This document shows, piece after piece, positions 34,201 to 40,696 of a DNA stretch of 64,000 nt (its first letter is position 1; the number at the start of each line of letters is the position of its first letter). Origin of the DNA: Clostridia bacterium (GTDB lineage: Bacteria > Bacillota > Clostridia > Christensenellales > Borkfalkiaceae); NCBI GenBank assembly GCA_017467275.1, contig JAFTSN010000019.1, positions 1 to 64,000 of the forward strand. The letters run 5' to 3'. The notes under the pieces were generated by a model. It ran no database searches and was not told the DNA's origin. It worked only from the letters and a program-made list of their open reading frames with translations. A program made the translations under genes and the position numbers.

Positions 34201-34243
34201 AGTCTTTTACCTCGCAAAGATGGTGTTCGTTTTATTCCTTTAT

Positions 34244-34272
34244 AGTATAGCATATTGTTATGAAATAAGCAA
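34244..34272 (-). promoter_or_regulatory. Promoter of the inositol phosphatase gene
   Basis: Reverse strand TTGCTT (34272-34267), 17 nt, TATACT (34249-34244), then AAAGGAAT. Confidence 0.7.
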
Positions 34273-34300
34273 GAAAACCGCATAAAAAAGCGAAAAAAGG

Positions 34301-36181
34301 TCAAATGAGCGCTTCGTATTCCCCGTAAAGCGCGTCGAGCCGTTTTTTGACCTCCTCAAGCCGCTTGCATTTTCCGCTTAAAAGGGCGTAATTTGCCGCG
34401 ACCTCGGGCGTTGCAATCGCCTCGTTTATCTCGTTTTCCTCCTCCTCGAGCGCGGTGATTTCGCTTTCGATCTGTCCAATCCTCACCCTCGTTCGTGCTT
34501 TTGCCGCGCGCTCCTCTTTGGAGAGATAGGAGGGGGCTTTTTGCGTGGGTTTGGGCTCGGAAACGGATTTTTCGGCTTCCTGCTTCTCCGCTGCTTTCGC
34601 CGCGGTGTAGGCGGCGTAACCGCCCTCAAATATGGTCACGCTCCCGTCTTTAAGCTCGAAAATCTTCCCCGCGAGCGCCTCTATAAAATAGCGGTCGTGA
34701 GAGACGAACAGCAAGGTGCCGTCAAAGCTTTTAAGCGCCTCCTCGAGACTCTCTCTTGCGGGCAAATCGAGATGGTTGGTCGGTTCGTCCAAAATGAGGA
34801 AATTGCCGTTCTCGCACTCAAATACGGCGAGGGCGAGTTTTGCCCGCTCTCCGCCCGATAGGGAAGATACGCGCTTGTCCATATCGCCCGCGTCTAGCTT
34901 CGCTTGCGCGAGGATTCCGCGGACCTTGGTCTGTTCCCAAAGGGGATGCCTGTCCCAAAGCTCGCGAAGGACGGTGTTTTCGGGGTTTAAGTTGGCGTTT
35001 TCCTGATCGTAACAGGCAAGGCGTACGTTTCTCCCTTGACGGATCGCGGGATTTTTTCCGTTGACGATCGCGCGAATGAGCGTGGATTTTCCCGTTCCGT
35101 TATCGCCGACAATCGCACATTTCTCGCCACGCGTCACGCCAAAGCTCGCGTTTTTCAGTAGGCTTTTTTCGCCTGCGAAAAGGTTGAGTCCCTCGACGAG
35201 GAGTACCTGCTCGTAGGGCTTTTCGGCATAGGTAAAGCAAAAGCGGGGCGGCGAGGGCGGCAGAGCGGGCTTTTCAATCCGTTCGATTTTTTCTAGCTTC
35301 TTGACCCGACTTAAAGCCGATTTCGCCGTCGTAGCGCGCACGAGATTCCTCGCCACGTAGTCCTCCATGTGCGCGATTTCTTCCTGCTGTTTTTCATACT
35401 CCTTTAAAATAAAGGCGGTGCGTTCGGCTTTCAAAACCTTGTATTTGGTGTAATTTCCCTTAAAAACACTCAGCTTTTTGTTTTCGATCTCATACACCGT
35501 TTTCACCGTTTTGTCGAGAAAATACCGATCGTGTGAAACGATCAAGAGCGCACCCTTATATGCGGCGAGATATTCCTCGAGCCAGAATAGGGTCTTTAAA
35601 TCGAGGTGGTTGGTCGGCTCGTCCAAAATGAGCAGTTCTGGTTCCTCCAAAAGCAGCTTGCACAGCTTAAGCCTCGTCTTTTCCCCGCCCGACATAGTGG
35701 AGACGTTTTGTTGATAGACCTCGGAAAAACCCATGCCGTTTAAAACGGTGCGGATTTTGACCTCGAAATGATAGCTGTCCCGTGCGGCAATCTGCTTGTT
35801 GAGTGTTTCGTATTTTGCGGCAAGGGCACGGTATTCCGCGCTTGATTCGTCCGTTTCGGCGATTTTTTGTTCCGTCTCCCGCAGTGCCTCGATTGTGCGG
35901 ATATCCGCGGCAAAAATGTCTTTCATTTCCTCAAAGACGGTGTTGGTAGAGTCGTAGCCGCCTGTTTGCGAAAGATACCCGATTCGCGCGCCGCTCTTTT
36001 TAAAAACCGTGCCGCTCTCGGCTTCGAGTTCGGCTAAAATCAGCTTTATAAGCGTGGTCTTTCCCTCGCCGTTTCCGCCGATAAGTCCAACCCTGTCCCC
36101 CTCGGATAGGGTAAAATTCACGTTTTCAAGTAAGGGCACGCCGCCGTAGCCGAAGCTTAAATTTTCCGCTGAAACCAGCAT
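34301..36181 (-). CDS. ABC-F family ATPase
   Basis: A 626-residue protein with two ABC ATPase domains on one chain and no membrane domain. Walker A GGNGEGKTTL near 34 and GDNGTGKSTL near 358; signatures MSGGEKTRL and LSGGERAKL; Walker B LLILDEPTNHLD in both halves. The interdomain linker is the helical ABC-F arm that reaches the ribosomal exit site; the C terminus ends in a coiled coil (ALEEEENEINEAI, KRLEEVKKRLD). ABC-F proteins relieve ribosome stalling or protect against antibiotics. Closest to the YdiF/Uup-like group by layout. Confidence 0.92.
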   Translation of the reverse strand: MLVSAENLSFGYGGVPLLENVNFTLSEGDRVGLIGGNGEGKTTLIKLILAELEAESGTVFKKSGARIGYLSQTGGYDSTNTVFEEMKDIFAADIRTIEALRETEQKIAETDESSAEYRALAAKYETLNKQIAARDSYHFEVKIRTVLNGMGFSEVYQQNVSTMSGGEKTRLKLCKLLLEEPELLILDEPTNHLDLKTLFWLEEYLAAYKGALLIVSHDRYFLDKTVKTVYEIENKKLSVFKGNYTKYKVLKAERTAFILKEYEKQQEEIAHMEDYVARNLVRATTAKSALSRVKKLEKIERIEKPALPPSPPRFCFTYAEKPYEQVLLVEGLNLFAGEKSLLKNASFGVTRGEKCAIVGDNGTGKSTLIRAIVNGKNPAIRQGRNVRLACYDQENANLNPENTVLRELWDRHPLWEQTKVRGILAQAKLDAGDMDKRVSSLSGGERAKLALAVFECENGNFLILDEPTNHLDLPARESLEEALKSFDGTLLFVSHDRYFIEALAGKIFELKDGSVTIFEGGYAAYTAAKAAEKQEAEKSVSEPKPTQKAPSYLSKEERAAKARTRVRIGQIESEITALEEEENEINEAIATPEVAANYALLSGKCKRLEEVKKRLDALYGEYEALI

Positions 36182-36209
36182 ATGTTTTCTCCTTTAAATT
36201 GCACAAACT

Positions 36210-36350
36210 ATGGCTATGAAGCCGATCAAACGTCTTGAAAAAATCCGTAGGCTAGAAAACGAGCTCTCCTTCGCCGACCCGAGCCGAGCGGCGAAGCTGA
36301 CCCGCGCGCTCGTCCGATTGAAAGCGGGGCTGTTCAAAGAGGATCAGTAA
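36210..36350 (+). CDS. Possible 46-residue basic protein
   Basis: A forward frame in the gap between two reverse genes: MAMKPIKRLEKIRRLENELS followed by an Ala/Lys/Arg-rich helix and ending FKEDQ. No clear ribosome site; it overlaps the end of the reverse radical-SAM gene by 7 nt. Composition looks protein-like, but there is no family. Doubtful. Confidence 0.3.
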   Translation: MAMKPIKRLEKIRRLENELSFADPSRAAKLTRALVRLKAGLFKEDQ

Positions 36351-37225
36351 TCCCATGCGGGGATGTATTTTTCCCCCGAGGAGGAACGTTGCTGAATAAA
36401 CAGCCGCTCTATATTGAGGTCGAACGCCGCCTGCACAACGGCGTTATATTCCCTTGCCGTGACGGGCCGTTTGAGCTCGGGAAAGTTCTCGATCTCTCCG
36501 AACGGGGTATATTGACTCATGAGGCTCAAATACGCCGTTTCGGGCAACGCCTCTTTAAACCATTTCAAAACGTCGACGGCATTTTTTACGCCGAGCGGCA
36601 TAACGAGATGACGGACCACGAGCCCCGAGAGCATTTTGCCCTCCGTCGTCATTTTCAGGGGCTTTTTCGCCATGAATCGGATTGCCTGTTCGGCATGCTC
36701 GAAATAGTCCTCCCGTCCCGTATACCGCTTGGAAAGGGCGGGGGAGACGAATTTTAAATCGGGCAGGTAGATATCGATAAAGGGATCGATCAAGGCAAGG
36801 CTCTTTAAATCGTCGTAGCCGCTCGAGTTATAGACGACGGGAATTTTCGGCTTATAAAGCTCGAACGCGGGGAGCAGGTACGAGGTCAAATGCGACGGCG
36901 TAACGAGCGAGATATTTTCCGCACCTCGATCTTCGAGTTCCTTGAAAATATCCGCGAGCTCTTTTGCCGAGAGGGCTTTTCCCCGCTTTGCCCGCGAGAC
37001 CTCGTAATTCTGACAGAATACGCACCGCAAATTGCACCCCGTGAAAAAGATGGTACCGCTTCCGTTTTTAAAGGATATACACGGCTCCTCAAAGGGGTGC
37101 AAATAATATTTTGCGATATGAATCCCGTTCACGCCGCATGCCCCCGTCCGTTCAAGACGGTTTGCGCCGCATTTCACGGGACAACCCTCGCAAGAAGATA
37201 AAGTTGGCGTCTGCTCTTTGTTCAT
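36344..37225 (-). CDS. Radical SAM protein, pyruvate-formate-lyase-activating-like
   Basis: A 293-residue radical SAM enzyme. The N terminus has a Cys-rich site ([12 protein letters not shown] and GACGV) and the 4Fe-4S motif CNLRCVFC near 64-71, followed by [13 protein letters not shown]. The C terminus ([18 protein letters not shown]) is typical of the PflA-like group seen next to AmmeMemoRadiSam or alone. The target is unknown; no glycyl radical enzyme is in the window. Promoter at 37264-37236. Confidence 0.85.
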   Translation of the reverse strand: MNKEQTPTLSSCEGCPVKCGANRLERTGACGVNGIHIAKYYLHPFEEPCISFKNGSGTIFFTGCNLRCVFCQNYEVSRAKRGKALSAKELADIFKELEDRGAENISLVTPSHLTSYLLPAFELYKPKIPVVYNSSGYDDLKSLALIDPFIDIYLPDLKFVSPALSKRYTGREDYFEHAEQAIRFMAKKPLKMTTEGKMLSGLVVRHLVMPLGVKNAVDVLKWFKEALPETAYLSLMSQYTPFGEIENFPELKRPVTAREYNAVVQAAFDLNIERLFIQQRSSSGEKYIPAWDY

Positions 37226-37235
37226 ATTCCTTTAT

Positions 37236-37264
37236 AGTATACCACTTTTCGATGGGGAACGCAA
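37236..37264 (-). promoter_or_regulatory. Promoter of the radical SAM gene
   Basis: Reverse strand TTGCGT (37264-37259), 17 nt, TATACT (37241-37236), followed by AAAGGAAT; nearly the same -10 to ribosome-site layout as at 34244-34272. Confidence 0.65.
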
Positions 37265-37295
37265 GCGGAAGTTGATCGATTGTCGCAAGAATGAG

Positions 37296-37324
37296 TTGAC
37301 AAAAAGGGAACGACGTGATATAAT
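37296..37324 (+). promoter_or_regulatory. metK promoter
   Basis: Perfect TTGACA (37296-37301), 17 nt, TATAAT (37319-37324); +1 near 37331, leaving an 85-nt leader. Confidence 0.9.
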
Positions 37325-37333
37325 AAAAAATGC

Positions 37334-37382
37334 AAAGCGGGAGGACCCCGCTTTCAGCTTGTCTCCAAATCCCAGCGGGAGA
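37334..37382 (+). promoter_or_regulatory. metK leader with alternative hairpins
   Basis: AAAGCGGG (37334-37341) pairs with CCCGCTTT (37347-37354). The same CCCGCT (37347-37352) can instead pair with AGCGGG (37374-37379), and TCTCC (37362-37366) can pair with GGAGA (37378-37382). Mutually exclusive helices in the leader of a SAM synthetase suggest a control element; I cannot match it to a named SAM riboswitch class. Confidence 0.4.
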
Positions 37383-37415
37383 GAGTTTAACTATGTTAAA
37401 AAGAGGATTTTTTAC

Positions 37416-38576
37416 ATGAAAAAGTTTTTTACCAGCGAAAGCGTCACGGAAGGACATCCCGATAAGGTGTGCGACCAGATCTCGGACGGGATCTTAGACG
37501 CTGTTTATGCACAGGATCCCCATGCGCGCGCCGCGATCGAATGCTGTGCGGCGCACGATCTTTTGCTCATTATGGGCGAGGTCACAACGAGCGCAAAGGT
37601 TGACTATGAGGAAACCGCGCGCGGGATCATTCAAAAAATCGGCTACGATTTCGGCTCGTTCGCCTACGATAAGTGCAAGGTGATCGTCTCCGTTCACGAG
37701 CAGTCGGCGGACATCGCCATGGGCGTGAACGCCTCCAAGGAGCACAAGGCGGGCGGTAAGATAGAGGACACGCTTGGCGCGGGCGATCAGGGCATGATGT
37801 TCGGTTACGCCTGCCGCGAAACGGAGGAAATGATGCCCCTTTCCTTGGTGCTGTCGCACAAGCTTGCGCTGCGCCTTTCGGAGGTGAGAAAGAGCGGGCT
37901 TTTGCCCTATCTTCGCCCCGACGGAAAATCGCAGGTCACCGTGGAATATCAGGATAAGCAGGTGGTCAGGATTGACGCAGTCGTCGTATCCGCACAGCAC
38001 AACGCAGAGATTTCGCAGGAACAGCTCCACGCGGATATCAAAAAATACGTGATCGACGAGGTGCTGCCCGCAGAGCTCGTGGATAGCCAAACGAAATTCT
38101 TTATCAACCCCACGGGCAGATTCGAGATCGGCGGTCCCGAGGGGGATTCGGGCTTGACGGGCAGAAAGATTATTGTGGACACCTACGGCGGCAAATGTGC
38201 GCACGGCGGCGGCGCGTTCTAGGGCAAGGACCCCACCAAGGTGGACAGAAGTGCGGCGTATTTTTGCCGCTATATCGCAAAGAATATCGTTGCGGCGGGG
38301 CTTGCGGACGAGGTGGAAATACAGGTCGCTTACGCGATCGGTGTGGCGAATCCCGTCTCCGTGTTCGTGGACACGTTCGGCACGGGCAAGCTTAAGGACG
38401 ACGAGCTTGCCGAGGTCATCAAAAAGGAATTCGACCTGCGCCCCTATGCGATTATTCGTGCGTTGGGCTTGCGCGCACCCATCTATTCCGTAACAGCGGC
38501 TTACGGGCATTTCGGCCGCGACGGCTTCCCTTGGGAAAAGACCGACCGCACGGCAGAGCTGAAAAAGTATCTCTAA
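37416..38576 (+). CDS. metK: S-adenosylmethionine synthetase, interrupted by an in-frame TAG
   Basis: The ATG at 37416 begins [20 protein letters not shown], the classic MetK start, and the frame runs 268 codons to GGGAF, where TAG (38220-38222) stands in place of the conserved Ser of GGGAFSGKDPTK. It then continues without any other fault ([15 protein letters not shown]) to TAA at 38574-38576. Total length including the TAG codon is 386, normal for MetK. The enzyme makes SAM from ATP and methionine and is usually essential and single-copy. TCG to TAG is one base change. Explanations: recent nonsense mutation with a second copy elsewhere, read-through, or a base-call or assembly error. Without read-through the product lacks the C-terminal third and would be inactive. 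Confidence 0.9.
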
Positions 38577-39131
38577 ATGGACCTGAAAAAGGGCGGTGGG
38601 GCGATCGCCCGAACCGCCCTTTTTACTGCAATCATTGCCGTTTGCGCGTGGCTTTCGCTGCCCATGCCGAGCGGGATTTCCATAACGCTGCAAACCCTCG
38701 GCGTATGCCTTGCGGGTGCGTTTTTAGGCGCGCGGGGCGGGCTTATTTCCACGGCGGCATATATCCTTTTAGGCGTGGTCGGTGTACCCGTTTTCAGCGG
38801 TTTTGCGGGCGGCGTGGGAATACTGTTATCCCCCGTGGGCGGGTATATCGTCGGATTTTTATTCACGGCGCTATGCGTGGGGGCATTTTCCGATCGGCTA
38901 AAAAAATCAGAGCGCGAGCGGACGGTGCCGATATTTCTCGGCTCCCTTTTGGGGATATTGCTCTGTTACGCATTCGGCACGGTTTGGTACGTGCTATCCT
39001 TTGCCCGCACGGACAAGGCTGTAACTTTTTTCAGTGCACTGACAACCTGTGTTTTGCCGTATGTTTTACCCGACCTTTTCAAAGCTGCGATGGCCTCGGC
39101 ACTTTGGCAAAAACTTAAAAAATACAGATAA
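38577..39131 (+). CDS. bioY: Biotin transporter BioY (ECF S component)
   Basis: A 184-residue membrane protein with about six helices; SGISITLQTLGVCLAGAFLG (51-70 region) and GGVGILLSPVGGYIVGF are BioY signatures. Binds biotin and works with the ECF energy module, which is not in the window. The ATG directly follows the metK stop without a gap, so expression probably depends on translation reaching the end of metK; the metK TAG may therefore reduce bioY expression too. Confidence 0.92.
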   Translation: MDLKKGGGAIARTALFTAIIAVCAWLSLPMPSGISITLQTLGVCLAGAFLGARGGLISTAAYILLGVVGVPVFSGFAGGVGILLSPVGGYIVGFLFTALCVGAFSDRLKKSERERTVPIFLGSLLGILLCYAFGTVWYVLSFARTDKAVTFFSALTTCVLPYVLPDLFKAAMASALWQKLKKYR

Positions 39132-39171
39132 AAAACGCCCGCCGCGCTTTGTGCGCGACGGGAGCGTGAAA

Positions 39172-39375
39172 TTATTCCAAATCTAATTCGGGGGGTACGT
39201 CGATCTCGTCAGAGACGTACTTCCCGTTTTTCTTGCGCTGACGGACGCACTCGGATAAGAGATATTCGATCTGTCCGTTAACCGAACGGAAATCGTCCTC
39301 TGCCCATGCGGAAATTGCGGCGTAGAGCTTGGGCGACAGGCGCAAGGGGACTTGTTTTTTCTTGCTGTCGTCCAT
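39172..39375 (-). CDS. Arc-type ribbon-helix-helix protein
   Basis: A 67-residue protein: [20 protein letters not shown] is the beta strand and first helix of the RHH fold, followed by [20 protein letters not shown] as the second helix, and an acidic tail. Starts 4 nt after the SPFH gene ends. Such RHH genes often accompany SPFH genes, where the protein may regulate or bind the partner. Not a clear toxin-antitoxin pair, since no toxin is seen. Confidence 0.85.
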   Translation of the reverse strand: MDDSKKKQVPLRLSPKLYAAISAWAEDDFRSVNGQIEYLLSECVRQRKKNGKYVSDEIDVPPELDLE

Positions 39376-39378
39376 GGG

Positions 39379-40365
39379 TTAATACAGGCTCCCCGAATTA
39401 ACGACGGGCTGTGCGTCGCGATTGCCGCAGAGCACCACCAAAAGATTGGAGACCATTGCCGCTTTTCTCTCCTCGTCGAGCTCGACAACGCTGTTTTCGT
39501 TCAGCCGCTCGAGCGCCATTTCCACCATACCCACCGCGCCGTCTACGATCATTCTTCTCGCGTCGATAATCGCGGACGCCTGCTGCCGCTGAAGCATGAC
39601 GGCGGCAATCTCGGGCGCATAGGCGAGGTGGGTAATGCGCGCTTCGATCACTTCAATTCCCGCTTTTTCCACGCGGCTTTGAATCTTTTCGCGAATACGC
39701 TCCGCAACCACTTCGCTCGATCCGCGAAGGCTACCCTCGTCTGCGATTCCGTCGCCCGTCGTGTCCACGTTTTGCGCCACGTCGTAGGGATAAATGCGCA
39801 CGATATCGCGAAGCGCGCTGTCGCATTGCAGGGATAAAAACTCCTTGTAGTTATCCACGTTAAACGCCGCCTTCGCCGTGTCGACCACCCGCCACATGAC
39901 CGCAATACCGATTTCCACGGGGTTGCCGAGACAGTCGTTAATCTTCTGGCGGCTGTTGTTCAAGGTCATGATCTTAAGCGAAATTTTATTGCTCACGAGC
40001 GCGTTCGCCGCCGTGGGAAGCGAGGGGGCGGTGTTGACGTCTCCGCTCTGATTGAGCTGGGTCTTTGCCGCGGGATTCACACTCATGCAGAAAGGGTTGA
40101 CAAAATAGAAGCCCTCGCCTTTAAGCGAGCCGACGTATTTGCCGAACAAAGTCAAAACGAGCGCTTCCTGCGGCTTTAAAACCTTGAGCCCCAAAATGGG
40201 GATCCACGCAAAGCAAATCAGAATGGCGAAGGCACCCGCCAACCCGTCGAGCTCGAACACCGCGCCCGCGATAATTCCTCCGATTAAGGCAAGGTTGCCG
40301 AGAATCGTTAAGATCAGCACGAGCATACCGTTTTTCTTGTTAGATAAAATCTTTTCTTGCATCAC
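39379..40365 (-). CDS. SPFH/Band-7 domain membrane protein
   Basis: A 328-residue protein with two N-terminal membrane segments (about 14-36 and 40-58), the SPFH core (QEALVLTLFGKYVGSLKGEGFYFVNPF near 65-92) and a helical region (IREKIQSRVEKAGIEVIEARITHLAYAPEIAAVML) typical of stomatin-like proteins, which scaffold membrane domains. The C terminus carries VVLCGNRDAQPVVNSG, a tail seen in this subgroup. Own promoter; the RHH gene is downstream in the same unit. Confidence 0.9.
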   Translation of the reverse strand: MMQEKILSNKKNGMLVLILTILGNLALIGGIIAGAVFELDGLAGAFAILICFAWIPILGLKVLKPQEALVLTLFGKYVGSLKGEGFYFVNPFCMSVNPAAKTQLNQSGDVNTAPSLPTAANALVSNKISLKIMTLNNSRQKINDCLGNPVEIGIAVMWRVVDTAKAAFNVDNYKEFLSLQCDSALRDIVRIYPYDVAQNVDTTGDGIADEGSLRGSSEVVAERIREKIQSRVEKAGIEVIEARITHLAYAPEIAAVMLQRQQASAIIDARRMIVDGAVGMVEMALERLNENSVVELDEERKAAMVSNLLVVLCGNRDAQPVVNSGSLY

Positions 40366-40395
40366 AAAATCTCCTTATATGTATTTGATATTAAA

Positions 40396-40424
40396 ATGAT
40401 ATCACAAAAGAAGAACTTTGTCAA
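40396..40424 (-). promoter_or_regulatory. SPFH operon promoter
   Basis: Reverse strand TTGACA (40424-40419), 17 nt, TATCAT (40401-40396). Confidence 0.8.
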
Positions 40425-40593
40425 GTCTTTTTATAAAAAAACGGAAAAATTTTTCAGCGCAAGCGAGGCGGGAACGATTAAAAAGGGAATGGGGCGGTTA
40501 TAAATATTCCGTTGGAAAGGACAAAAAAGAGCAAAAAACGCGCACGCGCGCGGAAAAAGCGGTAAAAATCCCGAAAAAGAGGCTGAAAACGCT
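40425..40593. other. Purine-rich gap without visible genes
   Basis: Part of the 331-nt space between the divergent SPFH gene and secA. It is rich in A and G, with a short CGCGCACGCGCGCGG run near 40540. I see no open frame, repeat or RNA gene in it. Confidence 0.5.
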
Positions 40594-40668
40594 TTGAATT
40601 TCAGCGGAAATATTGTAAAATATATAGAGAAAGAATAGAGTCGGAAAATGCGGCTTTGCCGCCGACCT
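40594..40668 (+). promoter_or_regulatory. secA promoter and leader hairpin
   Basis: TTGAAT (40594-40599), 16 nt, TAAAAT (40616-40621). The leader then forms a strong hairpin GTCG...CGAC with inner GCGGC-TTT-GCCGC (40640-40666), 30 nt before the ATG at 40697. ATCGGAG is the ribosome site. Confidence 0.65.
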
Positions 40669-40696
40669 GTAAATAAACTTTATCGGAGTCTATCTA

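Noticed and set aside
38220..38222. Genome-wide reassignment of TAG to an amino acid
   Set aside because: priA (10483-10485), recG (21331-21333) and minD (22246-22248) end properly with TAG.
37494..38693. Reverse-strand open frame of 399 codons across the metK TAG
   Set aside because: Considered because metK is interrupted, but it has no recognisable domain and metK homology on the forward strand is clear on both sides of the TAG.
39172..40365. Toxin-antitoxin module (RHH antitoxin)
   Set aside because: The partner is a full SPFH membrane scaffold, not a toxin, so an antitoxin role for the RHH protein is not supported.
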